Source: Eleginops maclovinus (taxonomy: Eukaryota; Chordata; Actinopteri; Perciformes; Eleginopidae). From it: a DNA stretch of 64,000 nucleotides. The translations under genes were made by a program, and so were the position numbers. Position 1 is the stretch's first letter, and each line of letters starts with the position of its first letter. The stretch is from NCBI RefSeq assembly GCF_036324505.1, contig NC_086371.1:461001-525000 (forward strand), read 5' to 3'. This document shows positions 1 to 12,369 of the stretch, in pieces. A model generated the notes under the pieces. The model was not told the origin of the DNA. It did no database searches and was given only the letters and a program-made list of their open reading frames with translations.

Positions 1-261
1 CTGCAGTTCTTCTGGTGGCCTGCAGGGGGAGGCAGCAGAACGAAGCACTCTCCATAGACACCCCCCACCCCCATTTTAAACTGGCCAACTTTACAGAAGA
101 AATAAACATGTTTCTATCGTGGTTTTTCACAACGCATTTCTTTGAGTTAAATTAAGACTTAAATGTGTGCATAAGTTAGGGCGTGGCCACTCTGTGTGAC
201 AGGTCGGTGCTTCACTGGTTGCTCACAACTGGCTGTCGGCAATGCTATGAGCTCCGTTTGC

Positions 262-592
262 TTGCTAGCTCCGTTATCTCCATTAGCTCCTTAAGCTATG
301 TTAACTCCTTAAGCTCCGTTTGCTCTGTTAGCTCCTTAAGCTCCATTAGCTCTGTTAGCTCCTTTAGCTCTGTTAGCTCCTTTAGCTCTGTTAGCTGCTT
401 TAGCCCTGTTAGCTCCTTTAGCTCTATTAGCTCCATTAACTCATTAAGTTCCATTTGCTCTGTTAGCTCCCTTAGCTCTGTTAGCTCCTTAAGCTTTGTT
501 CCCTCCGTTAGCTCCATTAACTCCTTAAGCTCCGTTAGCGCCTTAAACTCTGTTAGCTCCGTTAGCTCTGCTAGCTCTGTTAGCTCCATGCT
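262..592. repeat. 9-bp minisatellite, TTAGCTCYG-like
   Basis: A tandem array of a 9-bp unit (GTTAGCTCC / GTTAGCTCT / TTTAGCTCT variants) runs for about 330 bp. Because 9 is a multiple of 3 it leaves long open frames on both strands, read as serine/valine-rich or leucine/glutamate-rich peptides. I regard these as repeat artefacts: there is no start context, splice signal or non-repetitive coding sequence. Confidence 0.9.
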
Positions 593-1650
593 ACAGGCTG
601 CTCTGCCTGCTCATCTACCCGGAGGACAGAGCTGCTGTGTTTGTGTTGGTGACTCCTGGAGGATATTTCAGGCAGGATCGGACTCATCTTACGGCTCTCT
701 GTGTTCAAACAGTCTGTGCATGAAGGCTGTGTCTCAGTATCTCTAGAACGAACATCCCGAACACTACGTCCATTTATCAGTGTGTGTGTATCATGATATG
801 TAACTATCGGTGCTATGGTTGTATTTTAATTAAAGATTATCCTGAGTGTTTCCTTCAGAGTCCCGGACACATCAGCTCTGATTGTTCTCCTGCAGGACGG
901 CAAACTGTATGTTTAGAAAGGACTTGTCGGGGCCCCTTAAAATCACGAACATGCCCCCCTCAGGATCTTTACTGACCCCCCGGGTTGGTGGGGCCCCTCC
1001 TTTAGAGGCTCCGGGTCCCTGAGGAAGTGTTTGGGTTGTTTTAGTGGAACCCGGAGCTGAGCGAGGAGTTCAGGAGCAGATCTCTCTGCAGGACGTCTGA
1101 ACGTTGCATCTCTGCAGAGACCGAGGGAAGACAGCAGGATCTCGAACCTTTATATCTTCACTTAGCTTTTTAAATGCTAGTTTTTTAACCATGGATGAGG
1201 ACTTATTTATATCTTCAATTTGTGCTAAAGTCTTTCTGGAGGTTTGTATTAAATGAAGAAGAAGAGAATCTGGTGTGTGTTCCTGTAGACGGAGGGAGGT
1301 TTGATCCCAGAGGAACATGAGGGGGGGTTCACCACAAAAACCATTACATGCTGGGGTCACATGACCCAACACGGGGTATAAGAGGGGGGGAATTGAACCT
1401 TTAACCCGGATTATTGCAGAGAAGGTTTGCATAGAATGAATGAATCAGTGCATGCATTAACAAATAGAAGCAATTAAAATATAAAATAAGAGAAAATATT
1501 CAAAAATGTTGATTTTGTTTTCAGATACATTTTATAAATGAACTTTTGGTCGGATAAATATAATCCAAAGTTATACAAATAATAGATTTTATCTTAGACC
1601 AACATATTTTGGATCTCCACTGGAGGTTAGAAAAAAGGGCGACGACTGAT
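593..1650. other. intergenic, no gene seen
   Basis: Unique-looking sequence with short open frames only. No domain, splice-bounded exon or RNA gene was recognised. A short G-rich run lies at 1321-1328. Confidence 0.6.
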
Positions 1651-1658
1651 TAAAAAAC

Positions 1659-1664
1659 AGAGTG

Positions 1665-1695
<31 letters not shown>

Positions 1696-1845
1696 CAGGG
1701 GACGTGGCCTTACATTAACCTCGCTGTGGAGCTTCAGAGGAAGAGGAGTGCTGCAGCCATGGAGAGAGAAACAGAATAAAACCCTTCTCACAAAAAGAGA
1801 AACTGCATGTGTGAATAAAGGTCAGCTGTCAACACACACACACAC

Positions 1846-1897
<52 letters not shown>
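1659..1897. repeat. TG and CA microsatellite pair
   Basis: A (TG)n tract at about 1661-1696 is followed 135 bp later by a (CA)n tract at about 1831-1897. The two lie in opposite orientation and could pair as an imperfect hairpin. Open frames over them are shadows. Confidence 0.9.
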
Positions 1898-1901
<4 letters not shown>

Positions 1902-2208
1902 TGGTCCGGCGGGATGTGAGCGTGTGCAGATGGATCAGATGCAGCGCTGCAGAGCGACCTGCTGACAGGAGAGTTTACCTTCACACAAGAGGCAAGAAAC
2001 ATCAGAAAGACCAAAAACTGTTGGAAGAAAATGAACAAAATATATGTTTTTAAAAATAATTAAACATGTTTTAACGTCTTGGTTTCGTTTGGGACGGAGT
2101 GTTTCAGGATTCAGGATCATTTACAGTCATTCTGCAGCCCAGGGTTACACCGCATAAAACACAAGGTATGGAGGCAGAGAAAGGGATGCATTCAGGAGAG
2201 TCTGCTTT

Positions 2209-2317
<109 letters not shown>

Positions 2318-2329
2318 GGCAGTAATCAT

Positions 2330-4200
2330 GTCTAAGTGGTTAACATGCCCACAGATCATTATTACACGCTGTTATGGACGCACAGTGAGGCGGCGAACAC
2401 AATTACCCCGACACATGATGACGAGAACCATCAGAACCTCTGAGGCTCTGATAAACGCTCCATCAGCTGATCGTCTCTCTGAGATCCGGACTCACCAACA
2501 CGCTTAATAACGGCTTTCTGACCTTGTGGTTTTGATCGTTTCCAGATTTTCAGCAGGAATCAGGACCCTGAAGGCACCATCTCTCTGGTCCAATGGGATG
2601 AGATTTTGGATTACTGCATAAAATAATCTCAGCTAACCCTATGACTGCCATGCGTATTTAATATAATGTTTATTAAAACAAGTAGCTGGTTAAACGTTAA
2701 ACTCGTTACAGAATATCCAGCATGTTAATTATCTACATTTTAAATAAATAAATCAAAACCTCCAGAGAGTTTTCTGACCCCAGGTGCAAAACCAGATTAA
2801 AAAACTCCTCATCACAGGTAAAACTAGTCAAACATATTTGAATTTGGCCCTTTTGGGCTTCCGTACTTTAATTCCAATGGTATTTCATTGTTCTTCTTCA
2901 ACTGAAACTTAAAGAACCTCATTGTAAATCAAACATGAGAGCATATTATGGGATGGATTTCTTATAAATGACAGTACTTCCCCTCGGTGAGTAACTCAGT
3001 TATTGATGGACGGTGTTTGTCCGCAGCTCATTAGTATGCGAGGCCGAGTGCTCTGATTGGACATCTGTCAATACAGGAATTAACGTGTTGGACAGCCCAC
3101 CCCCCCACACTCTGAGAGATTGACAGCTGGATTACAGACTCTATATTCCCCCGATAACACCCCGCCCCCCCCCCGGGTCTGAGTGATTGACAGGTGGGAC
3201 TAGAAAAATATCCTGATGCTGAAGAAGGTTTTTATTTTCCTCCCGTAAGACTGAAACACGCTCAGTTCAGCCGAGAGATCAGCAGAAAAACACTTCATTA
3301 AATCTCTGTTTATAGACATTCACAGGCAGCGCGGTAAAACCACACGTAGAAATACAAACCAGCTACCAATCCACATTGAGACGGATAAAGATAAGAAACA
3401 GCAGCAAAAAGGAGGAGAGGAGCGAAAACGACTTTCAAAGACCAACAGTAGGAGTAGGACTACAATGGGAGGGTAGGTCTCGGACAAACCCTACGTTATA
3501 GATGGAGAAAGAAGTACAATATTGGAGAAATTGTCCGGATTTTGAGGAAACATTAAACTTTTGGAGAAAAACAGGTTTTTCTGATTTTCAGTGAGCATTG
3601 TAAACAGAGCGTTTATCAGAGGTGATTCTCAGCTGCTGTGAGAGGATGGGTTCACAGCATCCTCTGTCAGTGACTGCAGGAGGACATGAGACAGTAAATC
3701 TGAGGACATGTTTAATGACTCTGATGGGTCCTGTGGTGTAGACTGCTATACTCACCCTACCTGACATAGATTACTTTTCATCATAGCTACCCATCGAACA
3801 CGCTATCTAGCAAATGTTAGCTGTCTAGCTAGCTATCGCCAACTTGGTGCATCTCTAATTTAAATACGAGTTTTTATTTAACCCCCTATGGTGAGCCTGT
3901 GAGAGTCATTATGGAAGCACTTTTTTTAAGCAGACCAGGAACAGGCTGTTTTAAAGAACATACACGTGTCTCATTTAGACAGATTGAGAGATGTCTGGTC
4001 TCCTAAACGCACAGGAAGTGATGAAATGATTGATTATGAGCTGCTTTATTATCTGCCACTCGAGCATCACAGGGTTAAATATTAACGTGTGGACGAGTGA
4101 AGAAGAAAATCCTCTGAAACTCAATAAACTCACCAATAAAAGAGGAAAGAAAGAGGGCAACCGTGTTCTCCTTTAAAATATTTACACTGATGATTGAGTG
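2330..4200. other. intergenic, no gene seen
   Basis: Mostly unique AT-moderate sequence. No coding exon, RNA gene or transposon end was recognised. C-rich runs occur at about 3100-3175. Confidence 0.55.

Positions 4201-4201
<1 letters not shown>

Positions 4202-4239
<38 letters not shown>
4202..4239. repeat. (CA)n microsatellite
   Basis: 19 uninterrupted CA repeats. Confidence 0.95.
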
Positions 4240-4241
<2 letters not shown>

Positions 4242-4299
4242 TTAAAATTCATCAGCAGTCCATCAGATCCTGGTCATTAGCTGCCCAACATGTGCATCT

Positions 4300-4530
4300 C
4301 AATATGTGGGCCAACATGTATTCAGATTTCTTTGACGGCTGAGCGTGTGAATTATTCATGTTTTGTTGGAGGCACATCATTTATTTATTAATCATCTTAA
4401 ATCTGGCCTCAGATCAGATTATTCAGATCACTTTCCTTTCTGTCAGCTGCTCATTATTTCATTGATTCTGCAAACGCTGTTTCCCTAAAATATCGGCCAC
4501 ACATTTAACGCCGTGAATTATAGATGTGTG
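4300..4530. promoter_or_regulatory. candidate conserved non-coding element
   Basis: AT-rich, non-repetitive block with several homeodomain-type cores (GAATTATTCATG near 4350, TTTATTAATCATC near 4384, ATTATTTCATTGATT near 4453) between repeat-rich flanks. This composition is common in developmental-gene enhancers. I have no alignment, so the call rests on composition and on the EBF gene downstream. It could be ordinary AT-rich DNA. Confidence 0.25.
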
Positions 4531-4629
4531 AGGAGCCAGGAACAAAGGTCCTCAGTGCTACAAAATAAAAGAGCGAACTTCCTGCCCCTTTCACAATAAA
4601 ACAGTCAGAGTTCAGGGTTTCTAACAGGT

Positions 4630-5180
4630 GAGGAAAATGTATCTGGACAGATTTTTGGTGGAAGAATAAGGTGAAGTCAAGGGGCTAGTTAATTGGGAGA
4701 ATAAGGGGGAGTAAAGGGGAGGAAGTGTAGAGTAAGAGGAGGTAAATGGGAGAGTATAGGGAAAGTATGGAGCAGAATAAGGGGAAGTAAATGGGATAAT
4801 GTTGGTGAGTAAAGGGGTGAACATTTTTTAAGTAGAAGGGCAGAACAGGGGGAAGAATACAGTGATATAAAGGAGAGAATAAGGGGGAGTAAAGTGGGAG
4901 ACTAAGGGGGAGTAAAGGGGCAGTGTATGGGATTAGGAGGAAATCATTGGGAGAATAAGGTAAAGTCTTGAGGCAGAATAAGGGGAATTAAAGAGGAATT
5001 AAAGGGGGAGTAAACAAATATACATAGGGGGGTATACATGAGATTAAAGGGGGAGTAAATAAAGACAATCATTGGCTGTAAATTGCAGAGTAAGAGGGAG
5101 TGAAGGGGAGAAAATATGGGAATTAAAAGGGAGGATGAGTGGAAGTAAAGGGAGGAAACTGGTAAATAAGTTGCAGGATA
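4630..5180. repeat. degenerate purine-rich minisatellite
   Basis: Imperfect repeats of a unit resembling GGGGGAGTAAAGGGGAG and GAATAAGGGGGAGTAAA run for about 550 bp with strong purine bias on the plus strand. The serine/proline/leucine-rich frames on the minus strand are by-products. Confidence 0.75.
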
Positions 5181-5370
5181 AGAATGAGCCATGGCTCCAC
5201 AATAAAAGTACACTTCCTGTTTGGTTCCCTTTCACAGTAAAAGCCTCCTCAGATAATCGGAGTGGACGCAGCGGAGGAACAGATGACCTCCGAGCAAGGA
5301 AGTGAAAGTATTGCATCACAACAAACCGAAGCTGCCTTCAGCACAATCTGCATAATTCATCAGGAAATAA

Positions 5371-5371
<1 letters not shown>

Positions 5372-5433
<62 letters not shown>
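5372..5433. repeat. (TG)n microsatellite
   Basis: About 31 uninterrupted TG units. Confidence 0.95.
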
Positions 5434-5435
<2 letters not shown>

Positions 5436-5699
5436 GGTAATGAGGCTGAATGGATGTTAATGGTGTGCAGAATAAACAGCATTAGCAGAGAGCAGATCTC
5501 CACAGAGGAGCTGCTGTTATTAAAACTGAGCGCTGTGATTTCAGGATCGTTACACCATGAGAGCGTGTTTATCCAGAGCTCAGTTAATGTTCAAACTGCT
5601 CGGGATAACTTCATAATAACCCAGAACTGTCCGTACATACTGCAAACAAAAGTAAACAACTTCACATATTTATTGTTTCTGGAGAAAGTTTGTTAGTCA

Positions 5700-5960
5700 G
5701 ATATAAGATATACTTTATGAATCCCTAATAGGAAAGGTTTTCGGTGCAGCAGCATGTAAAACACAGTACTGCACATTATTAGAAATCAATAGAGTAGAAA
5801 ACAAACAAGAAAGAAACCTCTCAAAATAGAAGATAAAGCAGAACAAATGAATTACCAAACTGACCAGTGAAACGCTGTTGAAGGCTGAATTACGGCTGAA
5901 ACTATTCAAAGTGAGACATGAGGTACATGCTGCAGGGTCTGAACTCTGGAAACCTGACTT
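5700..5960. mobile_element. possible retrotransposon tail fragment
   Basis: The stretch near 5706-5760 (ATACTTTATGAATCCC, then a GGAAAGG-type block and GCAGCAGCATGTAAAACA) resembles the ACTTTATTGATCCC-type segment found at the end of many dispersed fish repeats, followed by A-rich sequence. It is degenerate and has no visible ends or target duplication. Identification is from remembered sequence resemblance only. Confidence 0.3.
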
Positions 5961-7369
5961 CATTCAGCAAGAATCAGCTTTAACTGCTGTTTGGTTTTCT
6001 GGTGGGAAGATGAATTTTTAGCCCAAAGGTTTTATTATAATTTCCATTTTTTAAAAAAGTGATGAAAGACGTCTTTACTTTGAACAGCCACTACTGTTCA
6101 CACCACATCACGAGTCAATACTGGAAACTGAACTATTTATCAAAAACATCAAACTGTAAGAACATTTGTTTTGGTGCGGATCCATTCTTTGATCCATCCT
6201 TCAGACCAGACATCATAACCTAACGGACAGATAACACTAGTTCCTATCCCCTGCTGATGAGAGATCATTACGGGTGGTTGAAGACGAAGAGGACGAGACC
6301 GATCAAACTAAAAAACAATAAACCAGACGGAAAACTGATCCTGAGTGAAGTATGGGAAGAAATGTGCCTTAAAACATGACGATAGACCTGTATTTAGTAT
6401 GTAGTTTGAAGACTGCTTCAATGCTTCAATATAATCTATAAAATGTGTACTTTTCACAAATTACATTCATTGTTGTGTTTAATAAACAGAACCAACACGA
6501 CACCAAGCACGTCGTTAACGTGGAGGAAGGAAATAAAGGAGAATTAGAGTTCATTTTGAATAATATGTAGTGTTGATATTTTACATATGTCATGTGACCG
6601 AGTGAGTTAGCGCAGTAAACCCCGTGTTTCTCATCTGCTGCTCTGATTCTGAGCCGTTCTGGTCTGGCTTCTTTTCAGCGAATTAAGAAGACTAAATATG
6701 AGGCTAAACAATTTGCAGAGACGGATGTTTTATCGGGCGCCGCTCCTGGCAGGAGGCGGCCTCACAGCGTCCTCCGCCACGTTAACTTCACATGACCTCA
6801 ATTTCCTGCCTCTCTCCCAAGGTTTGATGATTTATCAGCTGATTAGTCAGCTGTGATCTCCTGGCCGCCGCTAACGGCCGCTGCTAACGACCGGCCCGGA
6901 GAAAATGGGTTAATTGGGCGATGGAGACGCCGGGACCAGTCCAGCAGAGAGCAGCTTGGTCCTGTTCCTGTGTTTTTATCTTATGGACCGACGTTCAGAT
7001 GAATGCATGTTTTGGTAGCTTTTACCAGTTAGGGGTGGATTACTTTAGGGTCTTATTGCAAATGTTCCTGTCGAATACATATCGTTTCATTTAGCGGACA
7101 CTCCTCCAGAGCGTCAATGAATGCAATTAACCGAGCAGGTGTAAACCCAGAACTGCAGGACAGGTTTATTAGTGATGACTACATTTATGCTAGTTATTTA
7201 CTGTCCCTCAGTCCACCTTCCGAGCAGCAAACAGAAAAGCTTCTTCAATGCTTTCTTTGTTTTTGCTTTTTAGGCCCAATTCCAAACGGACCCCTCTGCA
7301 CTTCCCTCTCTCTATGTTTCTTGTAATGATGATTTAACACGGATATAATGTCCAATAAAAACTCTGAGC
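5961..7369. other. intergenic, no gene seen
   Basis: No coding exon or RNA gene recognised. A G+C-rich portion at 6720-6960 with AGCTGATTAGTCAGCTG (6836-6852, an inverted repeat) could be regulatory, but nothing firm supports it. Confidence 0.5.
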
Positions 7370-7530
7370 CCATCGCTACGGAGTGTTGTTCCCGGGTATT
7401 GAACCTCAGGCCCTCGCATGTGAAACCAATGCATGTGTGATGTTCTGTACCTGTACGCAACCCATGAGCACCAAGGCGCCGTGCATCTCTTACACAATGC
7501 TCTCACTTGGTGGATTTTCATTCTGTGGGT
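7370..7530 (-). mobile_element. tRNA-derived SINE-like repeat (candidate)
   Basis: On the minus strand the 11-mer GGTTCAATACC (complement of 7395-7405) fits the RNA polymerase III B-box consensus GGTTCRANNCC. An A-box-like TGGTGCTCATGGG lies upstream near 7463-7475. The spacing is longer than in a true tRNA and no cloverleaf can be drawn, so this is not a tRNA gene. No target duplication was identified. Confidence 0.35.
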
Positions 7531-8063
7531 ACAACAACACTCATAACAGATATACTTTCAATTCCTCTGATAAGTTTCACCATGTGTCTTAAGCTCCTAT
7601 AATATGCTCCTTCTCTTCCTGTGACAAGTCCTGCGTTAATTCTTCTAAATTAAGGTCAAAACCTTCGTGTTCTTGCTGACCCTGAGATCCTATGTGCTAT
7701 ACAAATGAACCTTGAGCTAACCCTGGAACCCAAATGTTCACAGTGCAACAGAAACAGTGCCAGGACTCTTTAATCACCACACGCTAACTACATGTTCTAG
7801 AAGCTTAAAGCACCGGGAACTCCCAGTCAGCCTCCCATCCAGGTATTGACCCGGCCCGACCCTGCTTAGCTTCCAAAACGAGCTAAAGTTAGCTGTTCTT
7901 TACAAGCTGGCTGACGTCTGTCTAACAAACTACCCTTCATTAAAAAGCTTCTGGACAGTTTCCTTTTCCTGTCAGACTGTAGACGTTACAGACTCTTGCC
8001 CAAGGACTCTTTGCCATGGTGGCTGCAGGGGGTGGGATCGGACCAGTGACCACACCATCAGGT

Positions 8064-8263
8064 CAGGGTGAATGCTAGGATTGTTTCTTGCCGGTCAAGT
8101 GTCCGGAGATAACGCATTTTACCGGAACCATTCGAAACTTACCGGTCATGTTTCAATGACAGAGGTTACAAAAGCAACTATAATGTTAACACGTTTTATT
8201 CCCCGCCCCGGAGGCTAGCGCCTGATTCAGCTCTGGTTCTTTGCCGGTAAAATATGCCGCTGC

Positions 8264-8305
<42 letters not shown>

Positions 8306-8792
8306 CACAATAAGTTAGCAACAAGTAGTAATGGTGGTCAGATTAGCTTTGGCTGCTATGCTAACATCACCCGTCTTATACCATGGTATGCATCAGCTAA
8401 GCGTGTGTCAGACAGTGAATACTTTCCCGCCGCCGCCGTGAGCTAACGGCAGACTAAACGGCGGTGGGTGGGCAGCGCTGCGGCGGGCGGTACATGCCAC
8501 GGTGCTCTGGAGAGAGGGATCAGGTTTGAGAAGTTCTGTAATTCACTCTGCCTTCGTAGGACAAAAGCAACACCATCATCGACCCGACCCGGCGTTAGGG
8601 AGAACATCAGCAAAGTAATCGGGGATGTCATGACGCAGCGCCAGTACTGTAGCTGTCAAAACACTAATGCCTGGGAGAGCCTGCGTTACCTCAGTATGAG
8701 CATTATTACCGGACATGTTACCGGCAGGTTCTGAATTTACCGGTTTATTACACCAGCTAAAAACCGGTAATTACCGGCTAACGGAAACCCTG
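8064..8792. mobile_element. non-autonomous hAT-like element, 729 bp
   Basis: The ends are CAGGGTGAATGCTAG and, as reverse complement of the right end, CAGGGTTTCCGTTAG, sharing CAGGGT and G.TAG. They are flanked by CATCAGGT (8056-8063) and CGTCAGGT (8793-8800), an 8-bp duplication with one mismatch, as hAT elements make. Subterminal ACCGG/CCGGT motifs are clustered at both ends (for example 8088-8150 and 8705-8780), suggesting transposase-binding sites. The interior carries a (TTG)n tract (8264-8300) and an 88-codon open frame (8468-8734) that I cannot assign. No transposase is recognisable. Confidence 0.7.
8264..8300. repeat. (TTG)n microsatellite
   Basis: Twelve TTG repeats inside the 729-bp hAT-like element. 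Confidence 0.95.
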
Positions 8793-9198
8793 CGTCAGGT
8801 GTGTACAGCATGGAGCAGAAGTCTACGAAACAGGTTTAGAACGACTAAATCATTTTGATGCTATGGACTCTTTGCAGGCGTTGGGATTGAACCGCTGACC
8901 CTCTCACTGGTGCAGAAGTGCATTCACACCCCCAGCCATCAGGTGTGTTCAGCATGGTAAGACACTGATCACGGGTGTTACAAACCCCACCATTACTGTT
9001 GAAACCATCCCCAGTTTTCCACCATTTTTAGTTCCCAGTTCAGCTCCAGTAAGGGGTCACTGTATGAGAAAAGCCAACAGCAGATTGTTCGGTGAGGTGT
9101 GAGCCCCCGTGTTGAATATCTAATGAAGTACATCTGGGAGGCTTGATGAGTAAAGGGAGGACTGCCAATAGGAGGGTCAGAGAGATACCAGAATGGAA

Positions 9199-9230
<32 letters not shown>

Positions 9231-9378
9231 GTGATTGAATATCCACATGTCGCACTGAGTCCATCTTCAGTCCAACATTTCATTCAGTATCTAAACTGCA
9301 GCAGGAGTTTCTGACCTGAGGGTTCAGGACCACTGCCTCTAACATCTGCACAAACTCAGGCTTTACTTCAGTCTCTGT

Positions 9379-9419
<41 letters not shown>
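9199..9419. repeat. TG and CA microsatellites
   Basis: (TG)n at 9199-9233 with one T interruption, and (CA)n at about 9380-9419. Unremarkable sequence lies between. Confidence 0.9.
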
Positions 9420-9423
<4 letters not shown>

Positions 9424-9434
9424 AAGTACTGTGT

Positions 9435-9660
9435 AATCACCTGGTTGTGATTGGTCAACCATCGTAGAGATGTCCCGCCCCTTTGGCCTTTGAGGTACGA
9501 TGTGTTGGAGCGCTAGCCAATAGGAGCGTGAGTGTTCCATAGTGATGTCACTATCTTCTGGAGGTTAACAAAGTAGTCCAATGGAGGTGTTTCAGGCAGG
9601 GGTTTTAGCCTCTGCAGACCGTTCACATGCAGTAACAGCCATAACAGGAGAGGGAAATCC
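9435..9660 (-). repeat. dispersed repeat DR1, copy 1
   Basis: Contains in order TGTGATTGGTCAACC, GAGATGTCCCGCCCCTT, TGTTGGAGCGCTAGCCAATA, GTGATGTCACTAT and TCCAATGGAGGTGTTTCAGG. The same ordered blocks recur at 56.4 kb (same strand), at 16.8 and 60.6 kb (opposite strand) and partly at 62.5 kb. The far end, AGACCGTTCACATGCAGTAAC (9617-9636), also has a relative at 30,346. Ends and class are unknown; a short interspersed element or MITE is most likely. Confidence 0.75.
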
Positions 9661-11740
9661 ACAAAAAGCCATTAAAGTGGGAAGATGTGTTCTGACTTCA
9701 CTCGTCTTCAAAAGCCAACCCTTAAACACGCATCTCCAGTTCAGGTCTGTATTCATATTCCATCTGTGTATCTGTTGGTGTGTACTCAGTGCCGCTGCTC
9801 CGAGGCGTGAGGTGTTAAAAGGTGTTTTTCATGCTTGGGAATGTGAGGGGATTTCCTCACGATTCCTCCTCGTCTCTCTTCTTGGAATCTCGTTTTTCTC
9901 GTGTTTTTTCAGTCGGTTTTCCCTGGAATACAGAACGCAGTGCGGGCGCAGAGCGGATGTTCTGCTGGCGGCCCGGTCCGTGTGCCGGGTTCACCGGGTG
10001 TTTAGTGGCGGCGCAGGACTGCCAAGTATGATGTTACAGCCTTCCCATGTTAATGTTCATTCAGGAAGGACCTTTACTGCCGTGGGGGGGCGGGGGCCGA
10101 CCAGCTGTGCAAACACTGGTAAAGACGCTTTAGTGCTCATTTCACGAATACTTTGCGTTCACTTATTGAGGGGGGGGGGGGGGGGAGTTAATGGACTCTG
10201 CGCTGGGCTTTCCTTATTGTTCTTCCATGAGACTTCTCCATGTGTGCCAGCGAGCGTCAGTCCAAGAACCCCCCCTCACCCCCTACCTTAAAAATTGTGA
10301 AACCGGATCCCGAATTTCCACATTGGCCTTCCCCCCCACTCCTGTTCTGGGACTAGCTGGGCTCGGTGCTGCCATGTTGAATCACGCTGTAAACTTTTAC
10401 CTCGGAGGCGGAGGGGGGGTGAAGGACAGCAGGACCCCCCCCTCAGGGACATCTCTGAGGCTCATTATGGACATGATGTTACACCACTGGCATGTAAAAT
10501 ACTGGACTCCCATTGGCCGGCAGATGTGTGTTAATATGAGGTCGTCCTCCCCAGAAACACCTCGCTGCGATTCAGAGCTGAGCGTCACGCCTCGTATTTA
10601 TAACCTCTGGAGGTCGTGTTGCCGGGACGGAGGTCCAGAGGAAGTCACGTGACGCAGTGTAAAGGAGCAGGGAAGGAGGCAGGGGGGACGGACGGGTCCA
10701 ACTCACCAAGGACTGTCCCCTATCTGTTTCCAGGGTGAAACCAACTCACTATTACTATTACAACTCACTATTACTCACATTTTGTGTTTTCCTCAACCTA
10801 ACCAGGAAGCTTCTTCAACTAGATTGCTCTGTTCACCACATTCCCAGTATAGAGGCATTTAACCCTTCACATCAAATGTAGTATAACCAGAACGTCAGGG
10901 AGAAACCGCCTCCCTACCGGAGCTGCTGTGCTGCCTCGGCTGAACAAAGTGCAGTAGTGTTGTTGCCGTTTCTCTTTCTAAACCATGTGTTCAAAATCCT
11001 AACGGCTCTGCTCCTGGTGGGGGGGTGGGGGGTTTACAGGTTCAGAACAATTACTCATGCAGACACCTAGAACATGGTCCAGGTCAAAGGTTAACCACCG
11101 TCACACTACAGGCTGGAGCCTGGACTGCTGCTCAAGTTACACTTACCCTCAACCCTTAACCCCTGGAGCCCCCTCACAAACCCCTGCACTCACCTAAAGA
11201 CCCCTGAAACACCCCAAAACTAACCTGGAAACCCCCTAAAATCCCTGGAAGCTCTTGAGGAACCTGGAATCCTCCTCAAAGACGACCTAGAACTTCTTTA
11301 AAAACAAACACGGCGTGATTCTAACGAGCTTGAATCCTTTAAAAGTCACACAAGCAAATCAAAGAGGCAGAACCTCAAGTGTCTTCAAGCTTAAAGGTAT
11401 TACTGTCAAAGTTCTCTGGTAGCTTTCACAAGAGGAATACAACTTGTTCAGAACATCCCCCACAATACATAGCATACACAGCACCTAAAAACATACGAAA
11501 TGCACCTTAAAGACCTCCTGGAAACGGACTGAGAGCCACTGGAAAGTCTGTTTAAGTACCCTGGAGGAAATTCAGGGCAGGAATTGTACTCGTAACAGAG
11601 TATTATTGTACTGGGTATTATTCCTGAAGCTCTCTCTGCACCACGCCTTCAGATGTTCTTGGAAGGCTTCGACTCTAAAGATCAACCGGAGGTCAGGGTG
11701 AATCAGAAAACAGGGAGAAACAAAGAGCCTTTAAAACGCT
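9661..11740. other. intergenic, no gene seen
   Basis: The open frame 9581-10291 (236 codons) starts inside a dispersed repeat, crosses an 18-bp G run (10168-10185) and shows no domain, so I do not call it a gene. Other C/G homopolymers occur near 10269, 10331 and 11018. The 11,150-11,300 interval carries a weak CCTGGAA/CCCCT-type degenerate repetition. Confidence 0.5.
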
Positions 11741-11743
11741 GCT

Positions 11744-11744
<1 letters not shown>

Positions 11745-11794
<50 letters not shown>
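11745..11794. repeat. (CA)n microsatellite
   Basis: 25 CA units. Confidence 0.95.
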
Positions 11795-11797
<3 letters not shown>

Positions 11798-12369
11798 TGG
11801 AGGAGCTGGTTTGTGGGCGAGAGCGGAAACAGGCCATCAGTTTAAGTGTGTGTAAGAGACCACATGTTGAGAGTCAGCGACGTGGGTGAGATCTGACTGC
11901 TTCTCTCCTTCAGAGCGAGCTGCTAACGCTCTCATTCTGCGGGGGGTGTTATAATGCTCGTACAGGTAGGGGTCATCAGTTAGTGTGTTATAATCTACAC
12001 TGACACCCTGAAGCTGTCAGGTGAATATATACCTCTGAGATGTTGAGGAATAGATGTATGAAGCGGCATTAGTGGTAAACACACATTGAGTTGAGTGTAA
12101 TGTAACTCAAAAGTGAAATTTAGACAATAAATCTCCGTCTCAAAACACGAGTCAAAAAAACGAGCGCCTCTCTAACCTGGCCAAGTTGTGCTGCTGCCTA
12201 AACGGATTTTTTGCTGCTTACTTTTTATTCCCACGCTCCCAACGTTATCCAGGTTGGAACCAAGTCCGTTGCAATGCCAGGGTGGGCTTTTCCCCCGTTA
12301 CCCTAACCCTAATTCAAGTTCCCCTTAATTTAGGGAAATGCACAGCTACAATGTGGTGATCGGGTGGGT

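Larger units (their letters stand above)
7985..8970 (-). mobile_element. tRNA-SINE-like repeats, one split by a hAT insertion
   Basis: Two related blocks flank the 8064-8792 element. Both contain GGACTCTTTGC (near 8004 and 8868), a minus-strand B-box-like motif (complement of 8883-8893 is GGTTCAATCCC; the left copy is more diverged) and an end resembling CATCAGGTGTGT.CAGCATGG. The right copy (about 8862-8960) reads through this end uninterrupted. The left copy stops at CATCAGGT (8056-8063) and resumes after the insertion at 8793. The right copy therefore models the empty site. Confidence 0.55.

Noticed and set aside
7395..8893. Functional tRNA genes suggested by B-box matches
   Set aside because: No cloverleaf or correctly spaced A box can be drawn; the matches sit in dispersed repeats and are better explained as SINE promoters.
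9581..10291. 236-codon plus-strand open frame
   Set aside because: Starts within a dispersed repeat, runs through an 18-base G homopolymer, and has no recognisable motif.
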